Shown one piece after another: positions 20,091 to 30,900 of a stretch of DNA of 64,000 nucleotides. Origin of the DNA: Nematopogon swammerdamellus (Eukaryota > Arthropoda > Insecta > Lepidoptera > Adelidae); NCBI GenBank assembly GCA_946902875.1, contig OX336348.1, positions 12,921,741-12,985,740 of the forward strand. Direction: 5' to 3'. How positions within the stretch are numbered: the first letter of the stretch is position 1; every line of letters begins with the position of its first letter. The position numbers were made by a program, and so were the translations under genes. A model generated the notes under the pieces. That model searched no databases. It saw only the letters and a program-made list of their open reading frames with translations, and had not been told where the DNA came from.

Positions 20091-20161
20091 CCTTTAGTTT
20101 CTGAATAAATAATATAAATGCGCCCCATCTACATTATTAAAATAGAAAAGTTTAAAATATA

Positions 20162-21056
20162 CAGGGTGGCCCAGTTATAGTCATCCAAAAATTTTTTTTA
20201 GATGGAGGACATAATGTTGACTCATTAAAAAAAAAACATTAGTTCCGCAAAAATCAATAGTTTAGAAGTTATGATTTTTTTTAAACTTTTTTTGAAATTT
20301 CTCTATTTTAGTCACATAAACCGCTCTAGTTGGATATCTATTCCACAAACCCGAATAAAATTTGGTATAGAAGTAGAGGAGACATGTAGCTAGTACGTAA
20401 TGAATAGTTTTTAGGTTTACTCCTAGACTGTACTGTTGCTATAGCCCTTTCAGTGAATTTTTGTTCAGTTTACATTAAAACTGATCAATTTTTGAAAAAT
20501 CACTTTGAAAAAAAAAAAGTACTACCGGAGATTTGCCCATGCCCTTAAAAACTACCTATACATATCACAATTCTGCAGACCAAAAATTGTAGTGGTGTTA
20601 CAATTGTAACATATTCAAAATTAACATCATTTGTACAAAGTCACTACAATAAAAAGTGACGATTACCTTAATTTTTAAAATCAAATTACTACTCCGGTAG
20701 TACTTTTTTTTTTCAAAGTGATTTTTCAAAAATTGATCAGTTTTAATGTAAACTGAACAAAAATTCACTGAAAGGGCTATAGCAACAGTACAGTCTAAGA
20801 GTAAACCTTAAAACTATTTATTGCGTACTAGCTACATGTCTTCTCTACTTCCATACCAAATGTTATTCGGTTTTGTGGAATAGATATCCAACTAGAGCGG
20901 TTTATGTGACTAAAACAGAGAAATTTCAAAAAGAGTTTAAAAAAATCATAACTTCTAAATTATTGATTTTCGCGGAACTAATGTTCTCTTTAAATGAGTC
21001 AACATGATGTCCTCTATCTAAAAAAATTTTTTGGACTACTATAACTGGGCCACCTG
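20162..21056. mobile_element. Snap-back mariner-like MITE
   Basis: The ends read CAGGGTGGCCCAGTTATAGT inward (right end CAGGTGGCC...), each beside a TA (20,160-20,161 and 21,057-21,058). The two halves are inverted repeats of about 420 bp around a spacer near 20,580-20,640. No ORF, so non-autonomous. TA duplication and CAGGGTG-type ends suggest the Tc1/mariner group, possibly the same lineage as the element at 2,135. Confidence 0.8.
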
Positions 21057-21415
21057 TATATTTAGAAATATTATGTTTAAAAGTGCCCTTTTTAAACCCC
21101 CTATAAACGGCTATTTTAAGCGGTTTTTTGAGAGTTTCTCAAAAACTCTCACACTTTTTTATTTCTCTTTTCACCATCTTTTAGCCCTTGTCCATACGCG
21201 TCCTTTGACATCCTAAATATTTTAAAACTCACGACACCGAGGCGAATTCGCACTCTCGTTGAAAATCGGGGACTATGCTGTAGCGATCGAAAAGTCATTT
21301 CCAATGTAAAAAAAAAAACAGGGAGGAAATAGGGCATACGTTTGAAGGGGCAAAACGCCACCCGCGTTTCCTCGCACATCAAATTTTAAATAATGTAAGA
21401 ATAATAGGTACTTAC
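21057..21415. other. Unassigned stretch
   Basis: No element or gene recognised. It contains a small palindrome (TTTTTGAGAGTTTCTCAAAA, near 21,125). On the minus strand it would be the intron downstream of the exon-like block at 21,416-21,664. Confidence 0.4.
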
Positions 21416-21664
21416 GTTTAATCAGATGCATTTCCGCTTTTACAAAATCCAAGTCGACAAATTTTGTATCCACAGAGCATTCGTGTATAATCGTATTTGC
21501 AGTGGAACTCTTAGTGACATTAGTTGTCATTGTCATATTTCCTTCTTCACCTTGTTCAAATAATACCCCTTTGATCGGGTTTAACATGTTAAGACCATAT
21601 ATTCTATCGGTTGCTGGAGGTGTTGGTCTAGTTGGATATAGAAAATTTTCCCAATCGCTTTTAG
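21416..21664 (-). CDS. Exon-like block of an unrecognised gene
   Basis: On the minus strand an 83-codon open stretch (249 bp) is bounded by a good acceptor (TTGTATTTTCAG|CTAAAAG) and donor (AAAC|GTAAGTACC). The peptide includes SDWENFLYPTRPTPPATDRI, then NMLNPIKGVLFEQGEEG, and ends FVKAEMHLIK. The length is a multiple of three and the composition looks protein-like. I do not recognise the family. It might be a host gene exon or an internal exon of a spliced transposase gene. The longer ORF (21,273-21,782) simply reads through both splice sites. Confidence 0.45.
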
Positions 21665-21929
21665 CTGAAAATACAATGGAAATAAAAAAATAATTAATAA
21701 TACAGTAGAGCGCCAATATTGTTCTACATAATAGAATAGGAAAGATGTACAAATAATAAACTTCCACTGTTATCAGCTTCAAAAAATATTTACAAAATCA
21801 CAACAAAATCAGCGAAAGAATCATCCCGGTATAGTTGAAACTGTTTTATGAATTAAAAAAAAAAGTGCCCAAGTGAACCATGTTCACGTGCAGAGTGTCC
21901 CGTAACCGCTGCTTCGCTTTCATCTAATT

Positions 21930-22135
21930 ATATTTTCGACTAGGGCGCGGTAAGGCTTTGGATGGGTGGCCGTACGACCGTTGAAGTTGGCAGTGATTTG
22001 GATTCCACTTGAAACTGTAGTTTATGACGACCTTAACGTTTAATCCTGCACTTCATATGACACCACCTTCTCTAGGCCCCGTCATCGGCTCAGCTCTGAT
22101 AATTAGTCGGGGGTGTAGGCAAGACTCTTGATTGC
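21930..22135 (+). mobile_element. Diverged composite SINE fragment
   Basis: GGCGCGGTAAGGCTTTGGAT near 21,953, then GGGTGGCCG and ACCGTTGAAG...GATTTGGATTCCAC, parallels the 5S-like and B-box parts of the SINE at 957-1,335 with many changes. Confidence 0.5.
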
Positions 22136-22911
22136 TGTTGACTTTGTTAAATCTATACATATAACAAAATCGTAGAGGTAAGAAAGTCTGTACATTGAAT
22201 GTATTCGGAGAAAAACTAACCAGGGTGGCTTAAAATGAGATACTGAACATGTTAGAACAGTTTTTAAAATTTTTGTTTGTTTGTTTGTTTGTTTGTTTGT
22301 CTGTACGCGCATCACGCAAAAACCACTGAACGGAATTAGACGAAACTTTGTATAGTGGCAGTTTATATGCCGGGTTAACATAATACGTAAAAAAAAAAAA
22401 AAAAAAAAAAAAATACAATTATAAACATTATTGCGCGTTTAAAATCACGTAGTCCAAAGTATATAATTATATCTTGAGAACTGGCAGCAAATACAATTTG
22501 AATAAAATATTGATTCGAAATTTAAAAATAAGTAGATACAACGAAAATGACAGTTCTTCTTTTTTATAACTTGAACACAATAGTCTATACATATCTATTC
22601 TTTCTATACATATTATAAAATCGTAAATGCAAAAATGTCTATTTGTACGCGCATCTCGCAAAAACCACTGAACGGAATTTGACGAAACTTTTTATAGTGA
22701 CAGTGTATATCCCGGATGAACATAATAATTAAAAAATATAATAAAAATCACGTAATCCAAAGTAAAGGTAAAAAACAATTTTAAATGTCATGTTGACAAC
22801 TGTCATCTCGACGCGACGTGAGCTGGCCGGTGACAAATTGTTTGATAAATAAAAATAATAATTGAAAGTCGAAGTTAAGTCGCTGTCATTGGTGCAATAA
22901 ATTTTATATAT
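22136..22911. repeat. Duplicated LINE-tail-like repeat with GTTT run and poly(A)
   Basis: The phrase CGCAAAAACCACTGAACGGA occurs at about 22,314 and again near 22,660, each followed by GACGAAACTTT and about 60 further similar bases. It is a direct duplication of a common lepidopteran repeat tail (my recollection). A (GTTT)n run lies at about 22,274-22,302 and an A-run of about 25 at 22,389-22,412. No gene is supported. Confidence 0.6.
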
Positions 22912-23505
22912 CTGCTGCCCGCGGCTTCGCTCGCGTGAAATTCGTATTTAAAAAAAAGAAAGTAAGTAACTAAAGGCGGGCCCGAAGGCGGATCTGCGCT
23001 CACGTAAACGATATTCTTTCTCGATGAAAGTAACTAAGGGCGAGGCGGAAGGCGGAGCTGAGTTCAGGAAGAAGAAAAACATTCTTGAAGAAAGTAAGTA
23101 ACTAAGGGCGAGGCCGAAGGCCGAGCTCTATTCTGGAAGACCATAAACCTTCTAGAAGAAAGTAAGTAACTATGGGCGAGGCCGCAGGCCGAGCTGCGTT
23201 CAGGAAGAAGCTAAACCATCTTGTAGAAAGTAAGTAACTAAGGCGAGGCCGAAGGCCGAGCTACGTTCGGATAATTGAAAAACCATCTCGAAGAAAGCAA
23301 GTAACTAAGGGCGAGGCCGAAGGCCGAGCTGCGTTCAGGAAGAAGCTAAACCATCTTGAAGAAAGTAAGCAACTAAGGCGAGGCCGAAGGCCGAGCTACG
23401 TTCTGACAAGTGATAAACCATCTCGAAGAAAGTAAGTAACTAAGGGCGAGGCCGAAGGCCGAGCTGCGTTCAGGAAGAAGCTAAACCATCTCGAATAAAG
23501 ATAAT
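22912..23505 (-). mobile_element. Helitron-like end with minisatellite, reverse orientation
   Basis: The reverse complement of the CGCGAGC-GAA-GCCGCG terminus lies at 22,917-22,940, with a slightly decayed tip. It is followed by eight to nine 55-68 bp units with GAGGCCGAAGGCCGAGCTGC up to about 23,505. No coding capacity. Confidence 0.6.
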
Positions 23506-23549
23506 TAATATTAAGATTGAGTTAATTTAATTTAAATTTTATTATAAAG

Positions 23550-24000
23550 TCCACGCTTCTAACGGCAAATATACCGTACATCCTAGAACCTCGCGGTGAT
23601 TCCCGGCTAGATGGCAAAAGGCCCGATGCTATCACCTTAGTGCCATGGACTAAGGGTAGTTCTTTGATGTGGGACGCCACTTTTGTTCTCACATTGGCTC
23701 CAAGTCACGTTAGGACATCTTCAAGAGCGGCTGGCGCGGCCGAGGCTGGGGCGGAGAGCCTCAAACGCAGCAAATATAATATATTCAAGATTTCGAATTT
23801 GTTGCGTTTGCGGTTGAAACCCTCGGTCCGTGGAGCAGTGAAGCCAAAAGAGGCTTGAGCTGGTTGACGCAACTGGTGTCCCGCCATCAAAGGCTTATGT
23901 ACTTCATTCAAAGGGTAAGCTTTGCCATCCAGCGGGGTAATGCCGCAAGTGATCTAAGAACATTTGAAAATGCCCGTTTTGATAGTTATTTTAATGTTTG
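23550..24000 (+). pseudogene. LINE RT C-terminal fragment
   Basis: Broken frames read RPDAITLVPWTKGSSLMWDA, then TFVLTLAPSHV...GAESLKRSKY, then an ETLGPW-like stretch and QRVSFAIQRGNAASDL. I recall this string of motifs as the C-terminal end of a common insect LINE reverse-transcriptase family. There are several frameshifts and stops. It sits between two Helitron-like arrays. Confidence 0.6.
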
Positions 24001-24069
24001 TTAGGTAGGTTTAATTCTTCAGTTATTAGTATTACTTTTTTATTTATATGAAATAAATAGATTGAGTAA

Positions 24070-24647
24070 ATGATATTATATTCTATCGAAGAAAGGAAGT
24101 CTTTAAGGGCGAGGCCCGAAGACGGAATAGGGGTTTTTGGTTTACCTGAACGCAGCTCAGTAAAATATAAATAAATTTATAGAAATAAAAGTCAAATACA
24201 ATATTATTATTAAAAAAATAATATTAAAAATAAAAAAACAATAATAATAATTATTTTTATAAATATTCTCTCTTGATATAATTATTAAGGAACAAATTCA
24301 AATTCTTAATAAAACTAAACCATAAGAAATAATATCACATCCAATATTATTGGATGTGATATTATTTCTTATATCACATATAAGAAATATATGTGATATA
24401 AGTCCGAGCTGCTTACCTGAACGCAGCTCGGCCTTCGGCCTCGCACTTAGTTCCTTCCTTTCTTCCAGAAGGTATATCGTCTTCCTGAACGCAGCTCGGC
24501 CTTCGGCCTCGCCCTTACTTACTTCCTTTATTTGAGAAAGGTTTATCGTTTATCTGAAAGCAGCTCGGCCTTCGGCCTCGCCCTTAGTTACTTACATTCT
24601 TCTTTGGAATACGAATTTCACGCGAGCGGAGCCGCGGGCTCAGCTAG
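24070..24647 (+). mobile_element. Helitron-like element with hairpin pair
   Basis: A forward unit at 24,083-24,120 and inverted units from 24,410 to 24,600 are followed by ACGCGAGCGGAGCCGCGGGC and CTAG-T (CTAG 24,644-24,647). The interior 24,160-24,402 is A/T-rich and holds two overlapping perfect hairpins. Confidence 0.6.
24324..24402. repeat. Two joined perfect hairpins
   Basis: Hairpin one, 24,324-24,370, has arms of 22 nt and a 3-nt loop. Hairpin two, 24,368-24,402, has arms of 14 nt and a 7-nt loop, and shares the CTT at the junction. The design resembles the pair at 26,060-26,135. Confidence 0.85.
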
Positions 24648-24699
24648 TAACTAAATAAAGCTCCAGGTAATTTTGACCTAGGATCATCAGTACTGCTGC

Positions 24700-25272
24700 T
24701 TTGCTTTGCTTTGCTTTGGAGTACTGCAGTCACATCTGGGAGGGTAGTCCGCATTATCTGCTTGGTCCTTGGACTTGATGCAGCGCCGAGCCATCCGTAT
24801 TTTTGGTGACCCGAAACTTACAGATGGTCTGGAGTCTCTGAGTCACAGACGATTTGTGGGTTCGCTTAGTCTGTTTTACAGATACTATCACGGACGCTGC
24901 TCTGTGGAACTAGCATCCCTTATTCCCTGCCACCCGTCTTATCTCCGCATGGCTCGTCGCAGAGAGACTCAGCACCCTTTTGTTGTTGACATTGGGCTTT
25001 TGAGAAACAATCGATTCTCTAAATCGTTTCTTTGTCGCACCGCTAGAGTGTGGAACTGTCTTCCGGCGAGTGTATTTCCTGAATCCTTTAACCTGGGTGT
25101 TTTCAAGCGTCGTATTAACGGGCTGGACAGCCTAGCAACAGTCCGCAAATCTGCTGGCATGGCACCTAACTGAGCGTGGTTTCGCGAGGAGAGGTGATTT
25201 TGGCTCTGTTGACTGCACCATTGGTCTCTCGGCACAGCCACGCATGCTGGTTTACATAAAAAAAAAAAAAAA
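24700..25272 (+). pseudogene. Jockey/BMC1-like LINE 3' fragment with poly(A)
   Basis: Codons 24,769-25,173 give a typical LINE RT C-terminus: LMQRRAIRIFGDPKLTDGL, FYRYYHGRCSVEL, then KSFLCRTARVWNCLPASVFP and FKRRINGL. The frame is open to a natural-looking stop. A 3' UTR of about 85 bp ends in an A-run at 25,258-25,272, so this is the 3' terminus of a 5'-truncated insertion. The RT catalytic core is absent. Four TTTGC repeats (24,697-24,718) lie just upstream. Confidence 0.75.
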
Positions 25273-25640
25273 TCTGTGAATGGGAGGAATAAAAAGAAAA
25301 ATCGAAAGTTCGGTACTTATGAAGTTAGTTTATTACACTAAAGATAAGACACACACGAAATTAAATAAACAAATTGACAATCTGTGATCGTACACATGCA
25401 CACACAAATATATAATTTGTTTAGAACCTAAAATACCTACCTACTGGCTAGCTAAATAAAACCGCCTAACATTCTGGTGATATACCACTCCACCCTTGTA
25501 CATGAATAGGAAACGTTAGAAAAAAATCAATAAAGGTACTTCCCTGATTATTCTACCCATCCATGCAGGCTCAACTTAGTCAATATCGTACGGGACTTGG
25601 TTGGCCCTGCCAAGTGTGAGCTGTTCTGATTGAGCATCCA
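25273..25640. other. Unassigned stretch
   Basis: A/T-rich, without a convincing ORF or recognisable repeat. Confidence 0.4.
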
Positions 25641-25805
25641 AGCATCCTTTGTCCCCGTCCAGCTTGTCCTGTTCAGCTTGTTCTTATTTTAGCTCGCCTC
25701 GTCCAGCTTGCTTTGCCCCTGTCCAGCTTACTTTGACCCAGTCCATCTTACTTTGTCTCTGTCCATCTTGTCCTGTTCAGCTTACTTTGTCCCTGTTCAG
25801 CTTGC
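25640..25805 (+). repeat. Degenerate 20-25 bp tandem repeat
   Basis: Repeated TGTCCAGCTTACTTTGTCCC-like words with drift (GTCCAGCTTGCTTTGCCCC, GTCCATCTTGTCCTGTTCAG). The ORF read across it is not protein-like. Confidence 0.6.
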
Positions 25806-26059
25806 CCTCTCCTTCCCAACGCTGACTGCGCTCAGCGCGGCCAGCACCCACGTGCTGCAGCCCTGGATTGCGTCCGCTGCCCCGCCGCCAGCACGTACCG
25901 CACCGTACACGCAGAGCGCGGGAAGAAGAAAGCGCTACACGAAAGTGTGGCAAGGTCTTCCGCGGACTCTCGTACCGTCCTCACCCAGAGCGTCTCCGAC
26001 TCGCGCCCTGCTTCGCGACGCCGATACAAGAAGTCATCCTCCTTATTAATCGCGATACA

Positions 26060-26135
26060 AAAATATCTGTAGCGCAAATGCGCTACAGATATTTTGAAAC
26101 TTGTAGAGTGGTAAAATTACCACTCTACAAGTTTC
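26060..26135. repeat. Two directly abutting perfect hairpins
   Basis: 26,060-26,095 has arms of 17 nt and loop AA. 26,096-26,135 has arms of 19 nt (GAAACTTGTAGAGTGGTAA) and loop AA. There is no mismatch and no spacer between the two. Confidence 0.9.
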
Positions 26136-26189
26136 ATCCCTTTATCTTATTATGTACATATTTAGCTGGTAGGGATTAACCTTTTCGGA

Positions 26190-26300
26190 TTAGTATACCA
26201 GAACTAAACGAGGATCGGTCGAAGAAAAAGGCTATAAAAATTATAGGTACGTGTTTTCTGTCCAGTTCAATGCAGCCGGCACGACCAAACTCTAGGTCTA
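26190..26300 (+). mobile_element. Composite SINE tail fragment
   Basis: TTTTCTGTCCAGTTCAATGC followed by AGCCGGCACGACCAAA (near 26,256-26,290) matches the middle of the SINE body. Head and tail are missing. Confidence 0.5.
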
Positions 26301-26302
26301 GT

Positions 26303-26512
26303 CTAAAACCAAAGGTCTTTCACACAATCTTCACAGCATAGATTCGACTGATCTATGCTCGCGAGATCATCGCTTCCAGCTTTCGATGCTTCGTCCTCAA
26401 TTTCATCGAGATTCACTTGTAATTTACGACCTACTTTCCCCATTGCTATCTTCTTTTCCTTTCTCACATATTCCTCTTCAATTTTGAATGCTTTAAACTT
26501 AACATGAAACAT
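26303..26512 (-). CDS. Small unrecognised ORF
   Basis: 69 codons from ATG to stop. It is highly charged, with KIEEEYVRKEKKIAMGKVGR followed by an acidic stretch and a C-terminal CCEDC. It may be an exon or a fragment of a larger protein. No domain is recognised, and the neighbours are repeats, so functional status is doubtful. Confidence 0.25.
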   Translation of the reverse strand: MFHVKFKAFKIEEEYVRKEKKIAMGKVGRKLQVNLDEIEDEASKAGSDDLASIDQSNLCCEDCVKDLWF

Positions 26513-27753
26513 TTAAACAATACATCTTCTTTTTATGATACATGACTTAAAACACAAGTAATTACATCTGGAATATGGAATCTGCAAATGAAAAAGGTAT
26601 TAGTCGTAAGACTTTAATACCGCAACTTTAATACGGCAAATGCCACTTTGTTCGTCCTATTATAAACTGGGGCAGTCGCTGTGGCCGGCGCTGGCTGGCG
26701 GTTGAAGAGCGGTCAGTTTGTCCACCGTAAGTTAGGGCGGTCGCATTGACCGACTGCTGGTTAAGTTCGGGCGGCATCGAAGCCGCCGCTGCTGCTGGCG
26801 GGTTCTGTAGTCTCTCGACTGCTGCAGCTGCCTGTGATGTGATGAAAATTGAGAATGAGTCGCGAATGTCAGTCGAACTGCCTCCTTGCTTGACATCGTC
26901 CACGGACCCTGCCGGGACGATGGTGCTAGAAGCAACAAGTCCGCCAGTTCGACTATCACAGCGAAGATGAACTGGCGAACTGGCGGGTTGTCATGCCGAT
27001 ACGCGCCCCTGAAGAAGCACGTCGACAGCGGCTGGAGATACTCCTCCAGCGGTGCTATCCCTAGATCTCTGTGAAGGTTGGCGTTTCTATGGCGATGCGC
27101 AAAAATTTATGTTGCCTGACCCTCATCTTGTCAATGAGTCCTTTGGCCGCATGCGCCCACGCGGCCCACCGGTGAGGCTTAGGTTAGGTTAGGTTAGGTT
27201 TCAGCTCATTTCTGAGTTACTTACTTAACTTACTCTTCCTGTTCAACATGGTGTACATGCGGCCACAAATGTCTGCTGCTCTAGCGGTATGTTGATTCGG
27301 AAATGATTCTAAGGTCAAAATAATGTCTTTTTCACTTCAATTGACGGCGCTGGCGACGGAGTCACGGGTAGCGGGGAGTTCGGCAACGTAGCGACTTCGT
27401 GGGACTCCATCGCTGTCCAAGCGTTGACTGACGCCAGACGTAAAATGCATTCGCACTAACAGTCTGCCGTCAGTCTAAACTAGACTGACGAAAATTATCA
27501 AAATATTTAAAAATCCATCAGTCTGGTCCATCAGTCCATCAGCCAATCGATTAAACGGTCATTCTGGCGTCAGTTTGACCAGACTGATGGGCTGAACTGA
27601 TGCCAAACTGAGCGTGTAACCTCCGTCTTAAGGTTTATCATACGTAAGCCATGTAAATGTATTTTTCGGCGACATGGTTGCAACATATTGTTTTTTTCTA
27701 CTCCATTAACATAATTAAGTTTCATTATATATATATATAAACCTTCCGTGAAA
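26513..27753. other. Unassigned stretch with TTAGG run
   Basis: No element recognised with confidence. 26,640-27,180 is GC-richer with Ala/Gln-rich ORFs lacking a known domain. About 27,179-27,201 holds four to five TTAGG units, the insect telomere word. 27,470-27,600 repeats CAGTCTG/CAGACTG words. A TA run lies at 27,727-27,740. RLE LINE copy B begins at 27,754. Confidence 0.4.
27179..27201 (+). repeat. Short interstitial TTAGG run
   Basis: Between four and five tandem TTAGG units, the ancestral insect telomere repeat. It is too short to indicate a telomere. Confidence 0.8.
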
Positions 27754-27876
27754 GAAGGTGTGGATCTAAGCTTACGATGGCTTCACCGAACATATCCGGG
27801 CCCATCGGCAGTAGAGGAGGGTATTAATCGAGGCCGGGACTAGCGAGTGGCCACTCTAAATTTCCCGCGCATGCTT

Positions 27877-27931
27877 CACGTTTCGGCTCGCTTCAAGCCC
27901 TCGTCAGCTAGTCTGCGTTGACTAGGACGCG
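27877..27931 (-). ncRNA. Type-III hammerhead ribozyme, RLE LINE copy B
   Basis: Same 55-nt motif as at 19,913-19,967 without change, on the minus strand: CGCGT stem, GTC cleavage triplet, CTAGTC/GACTAG stem, CTGACGA, stem II, GAAACGTG. It straddles the end of the intact ORF. Confidence 0.8.
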
Positions 27932-30900
27932 GGGAAACCACCAGTCCCGCTCTCGACCTCCCTCTCTCTACCTATCCATATTCTGTAGGATGCTTCCAGT
28001 GACGTTTTCGAAGCTCTCTCCATATATGAGCTTAGCGTCGATCTTGGGAGCCCTAGATTCTTGAAGAGACTGTAGAGCGACTTCGCTGGTAGTCCTCTTG
28101 CTCCGACTTCCACAGCGAAGAGATCAGTCTTGAATCCGTTTCTCACAATCCGGTCTACTAAGTTGCAGTACTTGTTAAGTTTGATGTTGTGGTCCTTCGG
28201 TATGTTACTTTCCCATGGAACTGTAAGTTCAACAAGTACTACATGCTTTGTCGCTTTTGAGAATATGAGTATATCCGGTCTTAATGCTGTGGTACAGATT
28301 TCCGAAGGCATTTGGTAATGCTTCTCATGTGCGTCCATCAACAATTCCCAATCCTTTGCTGCTCCCAAAATTGAAGAAGGTTTAGTCCTATCTTTGGGCA
28401 GCTTATTGGCTCCAGGTTTCACAAAGTTGACCTTCTGGAAGCCGCTACTGGTTTGCCCTTTCCTGGTCCGTGCAATTGACAGGTTGATGGCCTCTCTGAT
28501 GATTTGGAGGACTTTATCATGACGGTAGGAATACTGGCCTCGCTCAAGTAGTATTTTGCATCCGCATAACAAATGTTTGGCCGTGCCTACGAACTCCTTA
28601 CATGACGGGCATAGTTTATTTGTAGATTTCCCCCATCTAACTAGGTTACTCGGGTCGGGGAGAGTAAGCTGGAATGCATTTAAGTAGAACTTAAGCAGCT
28701 CAGGGGACCAGTTGTATATTATGGATTTCCACTTCAATGCAGGAGGGATGCAGAAGTCACCCACTGTTAGCCAATCATTCTGCATTTCTAGGTTTAAGGC
28801 GTGAAGTTTGAAGCCTTGTTCCATGTCCTCCTGAGCAAAACCTTTCAGTATTTCTTTATCAGACTTTGCTGTTTCTATGCCCAATCCAGATCTATTGGTG
28901 CGTGTACCAACTTGGAATGATTTGTAGAAGTCGAGTCTCGATTCCAGTTCATCTGATAGTGATGTGTTGGGTAAGGCTTGAATAGCGCTATCATTGGAGT
29001 CTTTGAGTATACATCGTTTGGCTATTCTCGCCTTTTGATAAAATATCGACGGTTTCTTAATGTTCAGTCCAAAGTTATTGTGAGATCTGTATAGCGTTGA
29101 CGAGTCAGCCGGGTGAGCCAGTCCAAACCATGATTTCAGGAATCTAGTCACATACGAGTCTAATTTAGTCAGGTTTTGCTTTGTGAAGTCGTAGACGAGA
29201 AATGGCCATGAAAGTTTTGATGTCAGGTAGTTATCGTAAATCCATGCCTTTTGTGTACCCAGGAGGGGAAGATTGTCAGTTTGGCGGAGGCTCTCTTCGA
29301 AAAGTTGGACAATATCATCAGTAGGATGCTCCTTTCCTCTGCTGGTGATCCTTTTGCCCAAGAATTTAAAAGGAGCTTCATCAGCCACGGTTGCGATTGG
29401 TTTTCCGGCTACTGTCAAACCTGGATTGCTCGAGGTAAACTTTGAACCTTTCCTGGTTAAGCTCAAACAGTAGCACTTCGCTGGTTTTATCTTCATCCCT
29501 TTGGTCCATTCACAATAGTCATCCACCACCTTAAGAAGCGACTGATTTTGTTTTGGATTGCGGGTTAACAGCGTAATATCATCCGCAAATGCCAGGATGG
29601 CCGCCATATATGTGTCTCCATATTTGAACCTGTATCCCCATTTCTTTTCTTTTACGACAAGCGTATCAATTAGAATGTTGATAACAATGTTAAATGTGAC
29701 AGGAGAGAGGCAGCAACCCTGGAAAAGTCCTATGCCGTAACGAATTTCCGGTGTCTTCTCCGTTTCGCCTTTTACTTGTATTACAAAGGAAAGTTTTTTG
29801 TAGTAGGAGGCTATTATATTACAGATCAGAGGTGGCACATTATACCACTCTAGCGCCTTTAATAGTAACTCATGGCGCACCGAACCGAAGGCGTTTTCAA
29901 AGTCTAACCACGTGGCAGTTAATTGTCTCTCATTCTTCCTTGCATCTCTAAGACATTCAGTCAGCAAAGAATTATGTTCGAGGCACCCTGCAACTCTTGG
30001 GAGAAAACCTTTCTGGTACTTCTTCGGTAAGTAGTCGTTGGTACACATGTGTTTGAGTAGTCTGGCCTGTATAATGGAGAAGAATATTTTCGAAATTGTG
30101 TTCGTAAGGGCTATAGGTCTAATATCCTTGGGATCAGTAACTTCTTTCTTTTTTGGTAGAAGAACAAACACGGCTTTACCAAGACAGTCTGGCACTTCTC
30201 TGTTCGTCCAAATTCTTTTGTAGATGTTCAACATGTGTTTCCGCACTGATGGACATTTTTTGTATATGATGTATGGTATGCCATCGGGTCCCGGGGCGGA
30301 ACTATTTGGTTTCCTTTTTATGTGGTATTCCAGCTCTTCCATCGTCGGTGAATCAGCATCAAATGCTAGAGCAGGTTCTTTGGGTTTTGGAGCTGGTGGA
30401 TCCCTGTAAGTTATATCTGCCTCCGGGGTGGTATATGTGGATTTAAAGTAGTTGAACATCTCGTCCGTACTTAACCTAATTGTACCCTGCTGTTCCTTAA
30501 AAGCTTTTTTGGCGAAATAAAAGGGGTTCTTCTCGAAAGCTGCTATATTCTGAGCCTTTCGAAATTCATTGCCAGCAACCGTAATTTGCTCAGATACTTT
30601 CTGGATGAGTTTTAGGATAGATCTCATCGCTCTGGCTAATTGGTGGCATAGATTTCTGTCTCCTGAGGCTTTAGCCTTCCTTAGCTGCTTTATCAACTCT
30701 CTCTTCCTTCTCCTAAGCTTTGCTTTGAAAGTGTTTTCTCTTTCCATTGGGTTGTGGTGATAGCGAACAGGGTACAATTCGGAGAAGTAATTGTAAATTG
30801 TTCCCTGGAAGTCACACAGCTGATCTTCCGGACTCTGCCTGCAGCCTGGGAGGTCAAGTCTTTCGGCTAGGCATCGATCATGTTGCTTCCAAGTGGTCTC

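Noticed and set aside
27179..27201. TTAGG run as a telomere
   Set aside because: Only four to five units, surrounded by ordinary sequence.
28130..30223. Plus-strand ORFs of about 60 aa across the RLE LINE
   Set aside because: Antisense shadows of the 1,048-codon ORF; they recur opposite copies A and C.
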